Source: Phormidesmis priestleyi Ana (GTDB lineage Bacteria > Cyanobacteriota > Cyanobacteriia > Phormidesmidales > Phormidesmidaceae). Taken from it: DNA of 64,000 bases. Position numbers and translations under genes: made by a program. Location of the stretch: assembly GCA_001314865.1 (NCBI GenBank), contig LJZR01000007.1, positions 62,001-126,000 on the forward strand, written 5' to 3'. This document shows positions 18,904-27,606 of the stretch, piece by piece; position 1 is the stretch's first letter, and each line of letters begins with the position of its first letter. The notes under the pieces are model-generated. The model searched no databases. It was not told where the DNA came from and saw only the letters and a list, made by a program, of their open reading frames with translations.

Positions 18904-20223
18904 ATGAAAGTACAAATTTTTGAACAATTTCACGGCGGGCATTACACCACCTATATCCAGCACTTGCTGCCTCAACTTTTAGCGCAAGGGCACGAAGTGG
19001 TGGTCACTCTCACCGCACAGCATCGGGCTTCCAGTGCATTTGTGCAGCAATTGTCCGCCTATGAGGAGGCTGTTCGCTTTGATACTCAGCTTGCTGAGGT
19101 TGATCCTCACATTGCGCTGAATCCTCAGTATGTGCTTCGCCATCCGCGCTCAGGTCTGGCCTCTGTTAAGCGACTCTCAAAATTAGTCACAGGCCTGGTA
19201 GAGGCGGTTTGGCGTGAGCAGCCCGATTGTTTGATCGTAACAACTGCTGATTTGCAAAACATGCTGATGGCGTTTTACAAAAGACTACGGCAGCCTTTGT
19301 TTCCGCCCCATACTCGCACAATTGGGATATTTCATTATGGCTACAGCGGCGCGGTTGAAACGGTGAGCGATCGCCTCAAAAGCTGGATCTATCAAAAAAC
19401 TTGGCAGCAGTCACCGTTCGACCATCTGTTGCTGGTAAACCCCGTCGCTTATGAATGGGTCAAACAGCACGATTCTCATCTGGCCTCGCGCATATCTCTT
19501 GCCGCCGATCCGGTGGCGTCCTTACAGCCCTTTACCCAAGCTGCCGCCCGTCAGCGTTTAGGACTGGCCACTGAAGGTCGATATATTGGCTTTGTCGGCG
19601 CGATGGATCACCGAGTGGCTATTCCTGAACTGGTGGCTGCCTACCGCAAGCTGCTGCTAGATGAGAAAACTTCGCTGCTTGGCCCATTCATCAGCGATGG
19701 CGTAGCCAATTTGCAACAAACTCGCCTACTGCTAGCAGGCAAACTACACCCCGACTACAAGACCCATATTTTGGCCCACCAGCAAGATCTTATCGACGCG
19801 GGCCGACTCATTTTAATGGATCGCTACCTTAGCGTTGAAGAACTCTGTGCAGGCTACCAGGCACTTGATCTTATTACGCCGCTTTATTACAAAAAACCAA
19901 ATCTCTCTGCCAACTTACTAAAAGCAGTCATGGCAGAGCGCCCTGTAATCGTCAATGACTTTGGCTATACCGGCATGATGACAAAAAGATTCAGGTTAGG
20001 TTGGGCCTGTGATGTCCTCAATTCAGATGATTTAACCCAAACATTGCAGCAAGCGTTAACAGGGCATATCAGCTATGCACGGCCAGAAATATTGAGACTC
20101 AAACAGTTTCATACGCCTGAAAACTACGCCGCTACGGTCCTAAAAGCCATGCATCCCCAGCCTTCGGTCTACCGACCAACACCCTCTAAATCTTGGCAGT
20201 GGGTAACTGCCGCTGCCCCATAG
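18904..20223 (+). CDS. Glycosyltransferase-like protein (GT-B, family uncertain)
   Basis: This 439-residue protein starts MKVQIFEQFHGGHYTTYI, a typical first Rossmann strand with a Gly-rich loop. The second half has IGFVGAMDHRVAIPELV, LLLAGKLHPDY and a C-terminal acceptor/donor segment (YKKPNLSANLLKAVMAERPVIVNDFGYTG in shorter pieces) like that of GT-B enzymes. The usual EX7E motif is not clear, so I call it a glycosyltransferase-like protein. The last codons and the stop lie in a 14-bp tandem repeat. Confidence 0.7.
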   Translation: MKVQIFEQFHGGHYTTYIQHLLPQLLAQGHEVVVTLTAQHRASSAFVQQLSAYEEAVRFDTQLAEVDPHIALNPQYVLRHPRSGLASVKRLSKLVTGLVEAVWREQPDCLIVTTADLQNMLMAFYKRLRQPLFPPHTRTIGIFHYGYSGAVETVSDRLKSWIYQKTWQQSPFDHLLLVNPVAYEWVKQHDSHLASRISLAADPVASLQPFTQAAARQRLGLATEGRYIGFVGAMDHRVAIPELVAAYRKLLLDEKTSLLGPFISDGVANLQQTRLLLAGKLHPDYKTHILAHQQDLIDAGRLILMDRYLSVEELCAGYQALDLITPLYYKKPNLSANLLKAVMAERPVIVNDFGYTGMMTKRFRLGWACDVLNSDDLTQTLQQALTGHISYARPEILRLKQFHTPENYAATVLKAMHPQPSVYRPTPSKSWQWVTAAAP

Positions 20224-20253
20224 AAGCTGCCCCATAGAAGCTGCCCCATAGAA
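20212..20253. repeat. 14-bp repeat x3 that duplicates the gene end and its stop codon
   Basis: GCTGCCCCATAGAA occurs three times exactly (20212, 20226, 20240). The first copy contains the last codons (Ala-Ala-Pro) and the TAG stop of the preceding glycosyltransferase, so the duplicated unit carries the stop codon. Confidence 0.95.
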
Positions 20254-20265
20254 ACAATCTTGAAA

Positions 20266-21384
20266 ATGCGAATTCTGCATCTCCTAAATCACATTCAAAA
20301 TATTGGCAATGGCATTGTCAATGTTGCTATCGATCTTGCCTGTTTGCAAAGTAAATCAGGTCATGTCGTGGCGATCGCAGCTGGGCAAGGAACCATAGCC
20401 GAACGTTGTGATCATGAAACCTACCAACCACTGCTAACAACCTATGGCGTCCACTACTACGACCTCAATCAAAAGAGAAAATTTGCCAATTTATTACAGA
20501 CGGTTGGTCAATATCGACAGATTATTCAAGACTTTCAGCCCGACATCGTACACACTCACATGATGACAGGCGTTGTGCTGGCCAAAGCACTGCGTTTAGG
20601 CAGCGCTTATCGGATTGTCTCTACTGTTCATAACGAGTTTCAGCGCAGCGCTACGCTGATGGGACTAGCCGATCAGGTCATTGCCGTTAGCGATGCGGTC
20701 GCTACGGCTATGCACCAGCGAGGTCTCCCCCGCCACAAACTAACAGCCATTCGCAATGCCACCATTGGCAGTCCCCGACAACGACCCCTACAGTCTTACG
20801 AGCCTTTGCCGCTAGTGCGACCTGCAATTACCACAGTGGCAGGGCTGACTCCTCGTAAAGGCATTGCAGATCTGATTGAAGGATTTAATCAGGTTGCCGC
20901 AACCTCAACCGCGCACCTTTATATCGTAGGAAATGGGCCAAGCAAGGCACAATTTGAGGCGCAAGCGCGGGCCAGTCCATTTGCGTCGCGCATCCATTTT
21001 GAAGGGTTTCAGCCCGAGCCTCAGCGCTATTTACGCTCGACAGATATTTTTGTTTTGGCCTCACGCAAAGAGCCGTTTGGCTTGGTTTTAGTAGAAGCTA
21101 GAGAGGCCGGATGTGCGATTGTTGCTAGCCGCGTAGATGGCATTCCAGAAGCCCTAGATGGTGGGGCCGCAGGGTTACTCACAGAGCCGGGAAATAGTGA
21201 TTCTATTGCCGCAGCGTTAAGGAAATTATTAGAAGACGCAGACAGTTTAAAGAGGCTAAAAAAACGGGCTCAGCAAAATCTTGAAGGTCTTAAAGTTGAG
21301 CGTATGAACAGTGAGGTTTTAGCTTTATATGCTTCGGTTTTGAAAAACGCTTTGGAATCGCAAAGCGAACCATCTAATGACTGA
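20266..21384 (+). CDS. Glycosyltransferase family 4
   Basis: The protein has 372 residues when started at ATG 20266 (MRILHLLNHIQNIGNGIV); a TTG two codons earlier is possible. The GT-B fold shows HTHMMTGVV in the N-domain, VAGLTPRKGIADLIEGF and VGNGPSKAQFE in the C-domain, and the EX7E motif in RKEPFGLVLVEAREAG. It is a retaining sugar transferase of the polysaccharide locus with unknown donor. The 3' end overlaps the next gene by 8 bp, which suggests a single transcript with coupled translation. Confidence 0.88.
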   Translation: MRILHLLNHIQNIGNGIVNVAIDLACLQSKSGHVVAIAAGQGTIAERCDHETYQPLLTTYGVHYYDLNQKRKFANLLQTVGQYRQIIQDFQPDIVHTHMMTGVVLAKALRLGSAYRIVSTVHNEFQRSATLMGLADQVIAVSDAVATAMHQRGLPRHKLTAIRNATIGSPRQRPLQSYEPLPLVRPAITTVAGLTPRKGIADLIEGFNQVAATSTAHLYIVGNGPSKAQFEAQARASPFASRIHFEGFQPEPQRYLRSTDIFVLASRKEPFGLVLVEAREAGCAIVASRVDGIPEALDGGAAGLLTEPGNSDSIAAALRKLLEDADSLKRLKKRAQQNLEGLKVERMNSEVLALYASVLKNALESQSEPSND

Positions 21385-22678
21385 ACAAACGGCTCTCGAA
21401 CAAATGGCTCTCGAACAAACGGCTCTTAAACAAATGGCTCTTAAACAAATGACTCTCGAACAAATGACTCTCGAACAAATGACTCTTGAGCAAATGACTC
21501 TCGAACAAATGGCTGAAGAAACTGGCGACGAGCGGTCAAAAAAGCATGTTGCTTGCTTTATCCCCAACTTGGACGGAGGCGGTGCAGAGCGCGTGATGAT
21601 TCATTTATCGGAAGGGTTTGTCCATCGTGGATGGCGGGTTGATTTGGTGGTAGACCAAGTTACGGGTGCTTATGCGAGTAAGATTCCTCACACGATAAAA
21701 CTCATTGATTTACAAGCGCGATCGCACCTTCCGGCTAAGAGAACATTGCCTCAAATTATCACCAAAACCCTAGCTCTCAGGCGCTATCTTCGCGACTATC
21801 AGCCCGATGTTTTAATCACCACCCTAGATGTTGTGAATGCTGCCTCTTGGGCGCAACGTTTAGCGGGCGTTTCCACAAAAGTTATTATGGTGGTTCAAAC
21901 TCATTTGTCTCAGCAGTTTAGCGATCGCCATTCTGCCACCGTTCAAAAAGTGCGATCGCAAATTGTAAAATACTGCTATCCTTGGGCCGATCAAATCGTC
22001 GCTGCCTCCCAAGGTGTTGCCGACAACGTTGCGGCCATGATGGATATCTCGGCTGATCAAATTCGAGTCATTTACAACCCAGTTGTGCGTCCTGATCTTG
22101 CAACTAAAGCCGCTGAACCGATAGATCATCCTTGGTTTGTTGAAGGCGAAGTGCCCGTACTGCTGGGAGCCGGTCGGCTAGTCAAGCAAAAAGACTTTGC
22201 CACGTTAGTTCGCGCTTTTGCCCAAGTGCGTCAGCAGCGGCCCTGTCGGCTGGTTATTATCGGCGATACTGACGAGCGCGAGGCCCATATCAAGCCCGCC
22301 CTAGAACAGATGATTCAGGCGCTAAACCTACAGACAGACGTGACTTTTTTGGGTTTTGTTGAAAACCCTTACAAGTATATGGCTCGCGCTCAAGTGTTTG
22401 TTTTATCTTCTATTTACGAGGGTTTTGGCAATGTGGTCGCTGAAGCGCTATCGGTCGGCACCTCTGTTGTTGCGACCGACTGCGAAAGCGGCCCTTCTGA
22501 AATTTTGGCTCAAGGCCAGTTTGGGCATCTCGTTCCTGTGAAAGACCCCAACGCTTTGGCCGCGGCCATTATCGCTACGCTAGATCAGCCGCAGCCGCCC
22601 GAACAGCTCAAAAGCCGCGCCCGAGACTTTACCATCGACACCATTGTGGATCAGTATTGCCAAGTGATGGCCTCATGA
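21377..22678 (+). CDS. Glycosyltransferase family 4 with N-terminal LEQMT repeats
   Basis: The product has 433 residues. The first ~48 residues are a run of about nine pentapeptides of the form (T/A)LEQM or (A)LKQM, encoded by 15-bp DNA repeats and predicted to form a helix or coil. The enzyme proper starts near HVACFIPNLDGGGAERVMIHL and shows GAGRLVKQKDFATLV, FLGFVENPY and the EX7E motif SSIYEGFGNVVAEALS, standard for GT4. If translation started further in, the repeat would be a leader, but the 8-bp overlap with the upstream gene favours the full length. The 3' end overlaps the next gene by four bases (ATGA). Confidence 0.87.
   Translation: MTEQTALEQMALEQTALKQMALKQMTLEQMTLEQMTLEQMTLEQMAEETGDERSKKHVACFIPNLDGGGAERVMIHLSEGFVHRGWRVDLVVDQVTGAYASKIPHTIKLIDLQARSHLPAKRTLPQIITKTLALRRYLRDYQPDVLITTLDVVNAASWAQRLAGVSTKVIMVVQTHLSQQFSDRHSATVQKVRSQIVKYCYPWADQIVAASQGVADNVAAMMDISADQIRVIYNPVVRPDLATKAAEPIDHPWFVEGEVPVLLGAGRLVKQKDFATLVRAFAQVRQQRPCRLVIIGDTDEREAHIKPALEQMIQALNLQTDVTFLGFVENPYKYMARAQVFVLSSIYEGFGNVVAEALSVGTSVVATDCESGPSEILAQGQFGHLVPVKDPNALAAAIIATLDQPQPPEQLKSRARDFTIDTIVDQYCQVMAS
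21380..21513. repeat. 15-bp in-frame tandem repeat at a gene start (LEQMT)
   Basis: About nine units of the type CTCGAACAAATGACT lie directly after the start codon of the glycosyltransferase. They are slightly diverged from each other, alternating ATG/ACG and CTC/CTT. Confidence 0.92.
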
Positions 22679-23826
22679 AAATTCTGTTTCTCGATCAAAG
22701 CGGTCAGCTTGGGGGCGCTGAGCTATGCCTTATTGGATTGGCCAAGCACTACGGCAACGATTGCTTGGTCGGTTTGTTTGCGCCTGGCCCTTTTTCCCAA
22801 CAGCTTGCAGCGCAGCAAATTCCGGTTGAGGTGCTAGCCGCACAGCCGCTGAATTTTCAAAAACAAAGTGGCACCTTGCAGGCAATGAAATCGCTGGGTC
22901 AGCTTTGGCCTTTGGTGCAACGGGTCAGTCGCCTCAGTCGTGAGTACGACTGCATTTATGCCAATACGCAAAAGGCGCTGGTTGTGGGTGCGATCGCGAG
23001 TCGCCTCAGCGGCAAACCGCTGGTTTATCACCTTCATGACATTATCTCTTCAGAGCATTTCAGCCGATTTGGCCAGCAGGTGATTGTCACCCTAGCCAAC
23101 CAGGCCGCGTTGGTCATTGCCAACTCACTCGCCAGTCAATCTGCCTTTATCGCAGCAGGCGGACGCGCCGAGATTACCGAGGTTGTTTATAACGGGTTTG
23201 ACCTTGCCAAATACTCAGCGGGTGAAATGGCTATTGCGCCGCCTCATTCACTAAAATATGACCGACTAGGCGCTGGCGATGGCTTTGTGGTGGGGCATTT
23301 TAGCCGACTCTCTCCCTGGAAGGGCCAGCATGTTTTAATTGATGCTTTGCAACATTGCCCGCCCCAAATCAAGATTGTTTTAGTCGGTAGTGCCTTGTTC
23401 GGTGAAGAGTCCTATGTTCAACAGCTTCACACCCAAATTGAAAGATTGGGGCTCGGCGATCGCGTTCAGTTTTTGGGCTTTCGCGCTGATATTCCAGCCA
23501 TTATGAGTGCTTGCGATTTAATCGCGCATACCTCAACCGCCGCAGAACCCTTTGGGCGAGTGATTGTCGAAGGGATGCTGTGCGATCGCCCGGTCGTCGC
23601 AGCCGCAGCCGGAGGCGCTGTAGAAATTGTGCGCCATAGCCAAACAGGATGGCTAACCCCACCGGGCGATGCGCGTAAGCTAGCAGAGATAATCACAACG
23701 GTTTATGAGCAGCCTGAGCGGGCCAAGGCGATCGCCCAACGCGGCCAACAAGAGGCGCAAAAAAGGTTTGATCTCAAAACCATTAACCCGCAAATTGACA
23801 CACTCCTCAGCGCTGTTGTGGCCTGA
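22675..23826 (+). CDS. Glycosyltransferase family 4
   Basis: The product has 383 residues from ATG 22675 (MKILFLDQSGQLGGAEL), which overlaps the previous stop as ATGA. It has GT4 hallmarks: the GGAE loop, FSRLSPWKGQHVLIDAL, VGSALFGEESY, FLGFRADIPAIM and TAAEPFGRVIVEGML for the EX7E motif. It is the last gene of the polysaccharide locus and converges on radA. The 47-bp gap between them holds an imperfect hairpin that may end transcription. Confidence 0.9.
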   Translation: MKILFLDQSGQLGGAELCLIGLAKHYGNDCLVGLFAPGPFSQQLAAQQIPVEVLAAQPLNFQKQSGTLQAMKSLGQLWPLVQRVSRLSREYDCIYANTQKALVVGAIASRLSGKPLVYHLHDIISSEHFSRFGQQVIVTLANQAALVIANSLASQSAFIAAGGRAEITEVVYNGFDLAKYSAGEMAIAPPHSLKYDRLGAGDGFVVGHFSRLSPWKGQHVLIDALQHCPPQIKIVLVGSALFGEESYVQQLHTQIERLGLGDRVQFLGFRADIPAIMSACDLIAHTSTAAEPFGRVIVEGMLCDRPVVAAAAGGAVEIVRHSQTGWLTPPGDARKLAEIITTVYEQPERAKAIAQRGQQEAQKRFDLKTINPQIDTLLSAVVA

Positions 23827-23856
23827 AAAAACGCAGCTAGAGAAAAGACATCGCGA

Positions 23857-23876
23857 TGACCAGAAAATTCTAGTCA
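23857..23876. terminator. Imperfect hairpin between convergent genes
   Basis: TGACCAGAA (23857-23865) pairs with TTCTAGTCA (23868-23876) apart from one mismatch. It lies between the polysaccharide locus and radA, overlapping the radA stop codon. There is no strong T-run, so terminator function is only possible. Confidence 0.35.
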
Positions 23877-25349
23877 CTGCTCAGAATCCTCCTGGCTTTC
23901 TTGAGGATCATGCTGGGTAGAATTCGCTAGGGCTGTGGCGATCGCATCCACCACTCTGCCAACTTCCATTACCTCCATTCCCACATCTCCCCGCTTTTGC
24001 CCCTTCGGCACCAGCGCCCGCTTAAATCCTAGCTTTGCGGCTTCTTTGAGCCTTAGCTCCATCTGCGATACAGGCCGAATTTGGCCGCCAAGGCCCACTT
24101 CCCCAATTAACACCAGTTCGGGGTCAATGATGCGATCGCGAAAACTCGCCGCCACCGCCACCGCCACGCCTAAGTCTGCCGCAGGCTCCGCAACATTCAG
24201 CCCACCTGATGAAGCCACATACGCATCTAACTTAGACAGGGGAATCCCCACTCGTTTTTCCAACACCGCTAAAATTTGCAGTAATCTGTTGTATTCAATC
24301 CCTGTAGCCGTTCGGCGCGGAGAGCTATAACTCGTCGGACTCACCAAAGACTGTAATTCGACCACCAACGGGCGCGTGCCTTCACAAGCCACAATGGTGG
24401 CAACGCCCGGTACATTCTCATCCTGGCTACCCATAAATAGCTCAGAAGGATTCAACACTTCTGCTAACCCCTTGTCCACCATTTCAAACACACCCAGTTC
24501 ATGGGTTGCGCCAAACCGATTTTTCACCGAGCGCAGCAGACGATGGCTGGCAAATCTATCGCCTTCAAAATACAGCACGGTATCGACTAAGTGCTCAAGC
24601 ACTTTCGGCCCTGCGATCGCCCCTTCCTTCGTCACATGCCCGACAATAAACAGCGAAATATTCTCTTTTTTAGCCAGCTGCATCAGGGCCGCTGTACATT
24701 CTCTCACCTGCGCCACCGATCCCGGCGCTGAGGTCAGCGCCGAATAAAACAACGCCTGAATACTGTCAATAACCGCAACCTTAGGTCGCAAAGACTCTAG
24801 CTCTTCTAAAATAATCTCCAGATTGGTCTCTGGCAGCAAATAGAGATTCTCTTGAATATCTGCTGCTTTACTCCCCGTCTGAGCATCGTCTCCAATACCC
24901 AAACGCAGTGACCTCAGCTTCACCTGCTGCCCAGACTCCTCCGCACATACATATAAAATGGGCGTCTCCCGAGCCAGCTGATTAGCCGTTTGCAGTAGCA
25001 ATGTAGATTTGCCAATGCCCGGATCACCGCCTAGCAGCACCAAAGAACCCGGCACAATTCCCCCACCCAACACTCTATCTAGCTCAAAGTAACCCGAAGG
25101 AATGCGGGCCTGAGGATGATCTTGAATTTGGTTAAAGGTCAGCGATAGGCGCGGCTGAGCAGGCGCTTTGCGCTTTTGGCTACTGTGCGCATGCGACTTC
25201 ATGCTAGGTCGAGAGGCACTGGATTCTGCCACCTCTAGCTTTTGCTCTACCAGACAGTTCCAGCTATTGCAGGTTGGGCACTTGCCAAAATACTGACGAG
25301 ACTCAGCGCCGCAGGCGTTGCACACATAGATAGATCGAGTTTTGGCCAT
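23874..25349 (-). CDS. radA: DNA repair protein RadA
   Basis: RadA is a RecA-like helicase that promotes branch migration during recombination. The 491-residue product has the C4 zinc finger (C10, C13, C24, C27), a Walker A motif GGDPGIGKSTLL, the RadA signature KNRFG and a C-terminal Lon-like domain (SGGLNVAEPAADLGVAVA). Length and order fit the family. It stands alone on the minus strand between the polysaccharide locus and rpaB. Confidence 0.97.
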   Translation of the reverse strand: MAKTRSIYVCNACGAESRQYFGKCPTCNSWNCLVEQKLEVAESSASRPSMKSHAHSSQKRKAPAQPRLSLTFNQIQDHPQARIPSGYFELDRVLGGGIVPGSLVLLGGDPGIGKSTLLLQTANQLARETPILYVCAEESGQQVKLRSLRLGIGDDAQTGSKAADIQENLYLLPETNLEIILEELESLRPKVAVIDSIQALFYSALTSAPGSVAQVRECTAALMQLAKKENISLFIVGHVTKEGAIAGPKVLEHLVDTVLYFEGDRFASHRLLRSVKNRFGATHELGVFEMVDKGLAEVLNPSELFMGSQDENVPGVATIVACEGTRPLVVELQSLVSPTSYSSPRRTATGIEYNRLLQILAVLEKRVGIPLSKLDAYVASSGGLNVAEPAADLGVAVAVAASFRDRIIDPELVLIGEVGLGGQIRPVSQMELRLKEAAKLGFKRALVPKGQKRGDVGMEVMEVGRVVDAIATALANSTQHDPQESQEDSEQ

Positions 25350-25728
25350 GGGCTCGCAAACGTTAGAAATAAATAGGCATCTGAATTTAGTATAAATGAA
25401 CTAAATTCTCATAAAGCTTGAAGATAGCTGATTTAATCGATACATTTCTTCGTAATTGCGAACTATCAAATATAAGTTTTATCCACCTCAGTCACCTTAG
25501 AGTTTTGTTTGCAATTGTCGCTAAATGCTAACTTTCATAAATCTAAACCCTATATCTAGCCTGATCTCTGGCTTGTGAGTCCTAATTTGGCGCTGTTTAC
25601 AAACCTGTGTATAAACATTAAGAAACCCTGAAAGCCAACTATGCGAGTAGGTACAGGACGGTCATAAAGCATATAGTTAACTTGTGAAGCACGATTCGCC
25701 ACGATCTTAGTTAGGAGTTCATAGAACC
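25350..25728. promoter_or_regulatory. Divergent promoter region of radA and rpaB
   Basis: This 379-bp AT-rich stretch has no gene and holds both divergent promoters. TTTACAAACCTGTGTA in its second half resembles half of an HLR1 (RpaB) site but lacks a proper second TTACA. AGGAG at 25713-25717 is the ribosome-binding site of rpaB. Confidence 0.5.
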
Positions 25729-26457
25729 TTGGACAGCGTTAAGGAAAAAATCTTAGTGGTTGACGACGAAGCCAGTATTCGCCGCATTCTAGAAACTCGC
25801 CTTTCCATGATTGGCTATGACGTCGTCACCGCCGCTGACGGAGAAGAAGCGTTAGAGACCTTCCGTAACACCGTTCCTGACTTGGTTGTGCTGGATGTGA
25901 TGATGCCTAAGCTTGATGGCTACGGCGTCTGCCAGGAGCTGCGTAAAGAGTCGGATATTCCGATTATTATGCTGACGGCCTTGGGCGATGTGGCTGATCG
26001 AATCACAGGCCTAGAGCTAGGCGCCGACGACTATGTTGTGAAGCCGTTTTCACCCAAAGAGCTAGAGGCTCGTATTCGTTCTGTCCTGCGCCGAGTTGAA
26101 AAAGCAGGCGCTTCAGGAATTCCAAGCTCCGGCGTGATCACTATCAATAACATTCGGATTGATACGAACAAGCGTCAGGTATACAAAGGCGACGAGCGAA
26201 TTCGCCTCACCGGAATGGAATTTAGCCTGCTAGAACTACTGGTGAGCCGATCCGGCGAGCCCTTCTCTCGCTCTGAGATTTTGCAAGAAGTTTGGGGCTA
26301 CACACCTGAGCGCCATGTAGATACGCGTGTGGTTGATGTCCATATTTCTCGTCTACGCGCCAAGCTAGAAGATGACCCAAGTAACCCAGAGCTAATTTTG
26401 ACCGCTCGCGGCACGGGCTATCTGTTTCAGCGGATTGTAGAGCCTGGCGAAGAATAG
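25729..26457 (+). CDS. rpaB: Response regulator RpaB (OmpR family)
   Basis: This 242-residue regulator has a receiver domain (VVDDE, phospho-acceptor D56 in VLDVMMPK, conserved K in VVKPFSP) and an OmpR-type winged-helix DNA-binding domain (GMEFSLLELLVSR...VVDVHISRLRAKLE). The sequence matches cyanobacterial and plastid RpaB/Ycf27, which controls high-light and photosystem genes through HLR1 sites. It starts at TTG. An in-frame TAG at 25708 leaves no upstream ATG or GTG, and AGGAG sits 11 nt before the TTG. A weak start codon may limit its synthesis (inference). Confidence 0.95.
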   Translation: MDSVKEKILVVDDEASIRRILETRLSMIGYDVVTAADGEEALETFRNTVPDLVVLDVMMPKLDGYGVCQELRKESDIPIIMLTALGDVADRITGLELGADDYVVKPFSPKELEARIRSVLRRVEKAGASGIPSSGVITINNIRIDTNKRQVYKGDERIRLTGMEFSLLELLVSRSGEPFSRSEILQEVWGYTPERHVDTRVVDVHISRLRAKLEDDPSNPELILTARGTGYLFQRIVEPGEE

Positions 26458-26545
26458 AGGCAGTAGGTGGACGACCTGACCACAGCAATATTCTGATAGA
26501 ATTCTTAAAGTTTCTATCAGACAAACTTGTTGGGACATAGCTTTA

Positions 26546-27601
26546 ATGAATTCACCGCAGGTACGCATTGCCGTAGACGCAACCGGAGGCGATTATGCCC
26601 CTGGTGAGGTTGTTGCGGGCGCTATCAGAGCGAAGGAAGAGCTGGGCATTGAGGTGATCTTAGTTGGAGATCCACAGCAGATTACGGCATCAGTCGCGCA
26701 GCCCGACCTGCTCAGCCAAATTGAGATTGTGCCTGCTGAGGGCATCGTTGAAATGCATGAGGAGCCCTTAAGCGCCCTGCGCCGAAAGCCAAAAGCCTCA
26801 ATTAATGTCTCTATGGACTTAGTGAAGCAGGGCCGGGCCGATGGCGTTGTTTCGGCGGGCCACTCGGGTGCAGCCATGGCCGCCGCACTGCTCAGGCTAG
26901 GGCGCATCAAGGGAATTGATCGGCCTGCGATTGGTGCGGTTTTTCCGACGGTCATTGCCGGTAAGCCTGTTTTAATTTTGGATGTGGGTGCCAATGTAGA
27001 CTGCCGGCCCAAGTACCTAGAGCAGTTTGCGGTGATGGGCAGCCTTTATTCGCAGTATGTCATCGGCAATGAGTCGCCCAAGGTTGGCCTGCTGAATATT
27101 GGCGAAGAGAAAAGTAAGGGCAACGAGGTTGTTATTCAGGTTCACAAAGCCCTGAGCGACTTAGATACCAAGAGCAAGGTCATTAACTTTGTCGGCAATG
27201 CCGAAGGGCGAGATGTACTCTCGGGTGACTTTGATGTGATTGTATGTGATGGCTTTACGGGCAATGTGCTGCTGAAGTTTGCTGAGGCAGTCGGTGAGTC
27301 GGTGCTGCAAATTTTACGGGAGGAGCTGCCGCAGGGGGTTACGGGCAAGGTGGGCTGCGCCCTGCTGAAAGGTAATCTGAAGCGGATTAAGCAGCGGGTT
27401 GACCATGCTGAGCATGGGGGCGGATTACTCCTGGGCGTTGCTGGGGTGGCGGTGATTAGTCACGGTAGCTCCAAAGCACCTTCTATTTACAACGCCATTC
27501 GACTGGCCAAAGATGCGGTGGACAATGATGTCATAGATCGCATTAAGGGTCAGTACCAAAAGGTCGCAGCAACTGCCAAAGCCAAAGCAATCAGTGAGTA
27601 A
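26546..27601 (+). CDS. plsX: Phosphate acyltransferase PlsX
   Basis: PlsX converts acyl-ACP to acyl phosphate for phospholipid synthesis. The 351-residue product carries the family landmarks AVDATGGDYAP at the N-terminus, SAGHSGAAMAAALL, LDVGANVDC and FTGNVLLKFAE. It begins 88 bp after rpaB and is followed after 5 bp by fabH, the usual cyanobacterial and wider bacterial order. Confidence 0.97.
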   Translation: MNSPQVRIAVDATGGDYAPGEVVAGAIRAKEELGIEVILVGDPQQITASVAQPDLLSQIEIVPAEGIVEMHEEPLSALRRKPKASINVSMDLVKQGRADGVVSAGHSGAAMAAALLRLGRIKGIDRPAIGAVFPTVIAGKPVLILDVGANVDCRPKYLEQFAVMGSLYSQYVIGNESPKVGLLNIGEEKSKGNEVVIQVHKALSDLDTKSKVINFVGNAEGRDVLSGDFDVIVCDGFTGNVLLKFAEAVGESVLQILREELPQGVTGKVGCALLKGNLKRIKQRVDHAEHGGGLLLGVAGVAVISHGSSKAPSIYNAIRLAKDAVDNDVIDRIKGQYQKVAATAKAKAISE

Positions 27602-27606
27602 TACAG

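Noticed and set aside
25590-25625. HLR1 (RpaB) binding site upstream of rpaB
   Set aside because: Only one TTTACA-like half is present; the second half-site does not match, so I do not call an operator.
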